This document shows positions 63,191 to 64,000 of a DNA stretch of 64,000 nt, in pieces; within the stretch, counting starts at the first letter, position 1, and every line of letters starts with the position of its first letter. The stretch is from JAKFDI01 sp036676235. GTDB taxonomy: Bacteria > Pseudomonadota > Gammaproteobacteria > Burkholderiales > Burkholderiaceae_C. Below the pieces are notes generated by a model. That model was not told where the DNA came from. It saw only the letters and a list, made by a program, of their open reading frames with translations, and searched no databases. Where the stretch lies: the NCBI GenBank assembly GCA_036676235.1, contig JAKFDI010000012.1:1-64000 (forward strand), read 5' to 3'. A program made the translations under genes and the position numbers.

Positions 63191-63237
63191 TGTTGCCCCC
63201 TTGAGGGGGCGCGCGAAGCGCGTAGGGGGTGGGCCGA
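63191..63237. repeat. GC-rich palindromic repeat at an SDR gene end
   Basis: GCCCCCTTGAGGGGGC (63195-63210) is followed at once by GCGCGAAGCGC (63211-63221) and TAGGGGG. This has the same architecture as 45356-45390: a C5-T(T/G)GA-G5 hairpin, a short GC hairpin, then a G run. It ends next to the stop codon of the SDR gene. Probable REP-like family member. Confidence 0.7.
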
Positions 63238-64000
63238 TCAGATCGGTTCCCAAGTGAAGATGTCGCCCGAGCGATCAAGGCCGAAGAACGACCCCTTCAA
63301 CGCCGGCAGCGCATGCGTGAGCACCGTCTCGGGCGTCCAGCCTTCGCCGCGGTGCACCGAGCGCACCGGCCGCGGCTGGCTCATGAGGAAGATCTCGTTG
63401 TTGCGCACGGCAAAGACCTGCCCGGACACATCGGCGCTCGGGTCGCTGGCCAGCGCCACCGCCAGCGGCGCAATCTTCGCCGGCGTCATCTGCTTCATGC
63501 GCGCAACGCGCGCCTTCTCGGCCTCGGTCTCCGTCGGGATGGAGCCGATCATGCGGCTCCAGGCAAAGGGCGCGATGCAGTTGGAGCGCACGTTGAACTT
63601 CTGCATGTCCAGCGCGATGCTCTTGGACAGCGCCATGATCCCGAGTTTGGCCGCCGAGTAGTTGGCCTGGCCGAAGTTGCCGATCAGCCCCGAGGTCGAG
63701 GTCATGTGCACGAAGCAGCCCGAGGCCTGCTCCTTGAAGTGATTGGCGGCCGCCCGGCTCACGTAGAACGAGCCGTACAGGTGCACCTTGAGCACCGAGT
63801 CCCACTCGTCCAGGCTCATCTTGTGGAAGAAGCGGTCGCGCAGGATGCCCGCGTTGTTGACCACGCAGTCGATGCGCCCGAAGGCATCGAGCGCCGTCGT
63901 CACGATGTGCCCGGCCGCCGTTGCGTCCGATACGCTGTCGGCATTGGCCACGGCCTCGCCGCCCGCGGCCTTGATCTCGTTCACCACCTGCTGCGCGGGA
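63238..64000 (-). CDS. SDR family oxidoreductase, 5' end outside the window
   Basis: The frame is open to the window edge, and the residues before the apparent GTG at 63987 continue the protein (PAQQVVNEIKAAGGEA), so the N-terminal nucleotide-binding part lies beyond 64000. Seen: VVNNAGILRDRFFHKMSLDEWDSVLKVHLYGSFYVSRAA, TSTSGLIGNFGQANYSAAKLGIMALSKSIALDM, active-site Ser/Tyr/Lys. The form RDxxFxKMxxxEWDxVLxVHLxG is typical of (3R)-hydroxyacyl-CoA dehydrogenase-like (multifunctional-enzyme-2-type) SDRs. A CoA-linked substrate fits the neighbouring thioesterase. Confidence 0.85.
   Translation of the reverse strand, partial: PAQQVVNEIKAAGGEAVANADSVSDATAAGHIVTTALDAFGRIDCVVNNAGILRDRFFHKMSLDEWDSVLKVHLYGSFYVSRAAANHFKEQASGCFVHMTSTSGLIGNFGQANYSAAKLGIMALSKSIALDMQKFNVRSNCIAPFAWSRMIGSIPTETEAEKARVARMKQMTPAKIAPLAVALASDPSADVSGQVFAVRNNEIFLMSQPRPVRSVHRGEGWTPETVLTHALPALKGSFFGLDRSGDIFTWEPI

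Overview
The window is GC-rich and gene-dense. It has the gene content of a heterotrophic betaproteobacterium of the Burkholderiales, most likely Comamonadaceae or a relative. Pointers are the NagR/Nag salicylate-gentisate genes, an orphan Bug-type solute-binding protein, the rph-rdgB-hemW block beside a Ser/Thr kinase and PP2C phosphatase, glnA-ntrB-ntrC, and intergenic palindromic repeats of the kind common in that family. The species cannot be named from sequence alone. No rRNA, tRNA, CRISPR array or intact insertion sequence was seen.

Layout. 0-12 kb: end of a Tim44-domain protein, a Cys/Met-metabolism PLP enzyme, two tandem MalT-like LuxR regulators, a pseudouridine synthase, a duplicated DUF2061 membrane protein, an SDR, a 2OG-Fe dioxygenase and a YitT protein. 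12-17 kb: an S4 protein and LLM oxidoreductase, a 270-bp terminal-inverted-repeat element, the glutathione-dependent formaldehyde pair (fghA, frmA), a cupin and a cold-shock gene. 17-26 kb: an NADP-dependent MDR oxidoreductase, a five-PAS hybrid kinase, gor, yaeQ, folA, chrA and xth. 26-31 kb: nitrogen regulation, with glnA, a DUF4124 protein, ntrB and ntrC on the minus strand, a sigma-54 promoter match and an upstream NtrC-like site. 31-38 kb: a MoaB-like protein, EI24 and AIM24 proteins, a Na/Pi transporter, and a tightly overlapping operon of diguanylate cyclase, FlhG-like ATPase and truncated haemoglobin. 38-41 kb: cheR-cheD-cheB, divergent from that operon. 41-50 kb: a BvgS-like kinase, hemW, rdgB, rph, PP2C, Ser/Thr kinase and yicC.

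50-64 kb looks like accessory DNA. yicC is followed not by gmk/rpoZ but by an ECF-like sigma factor, a DHFR-family protein and two truncated gene relics. Then comes a complete salicylate 5-hydroxylase/gentisate operon (nagAa-I-K-G-H-Ab) divergent from a NagR-type LysR regulator. After it lie a frameshifted lipoprotein relic and an orphan PEP-CTERM tail. The window closes with a YcaQ-like glycosylase, a thioesterase, two SDRs and a Bug receptor.

How the genes work together. The Nag proteins should hydroxylate salicylate to gentisate, open the ring, and hydrolyse the fumarylpyruvate. The isomerase step (NagL) is not in view. NtrB/NtrC probably control glnA through sigma-54. FrmA and FghA oxidise formaldehyde. 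The cyclase-FlhG-globin operon facing cheR-D-B suggests a link between gas sensing, c-di-GMP and polar motility, which is inference.
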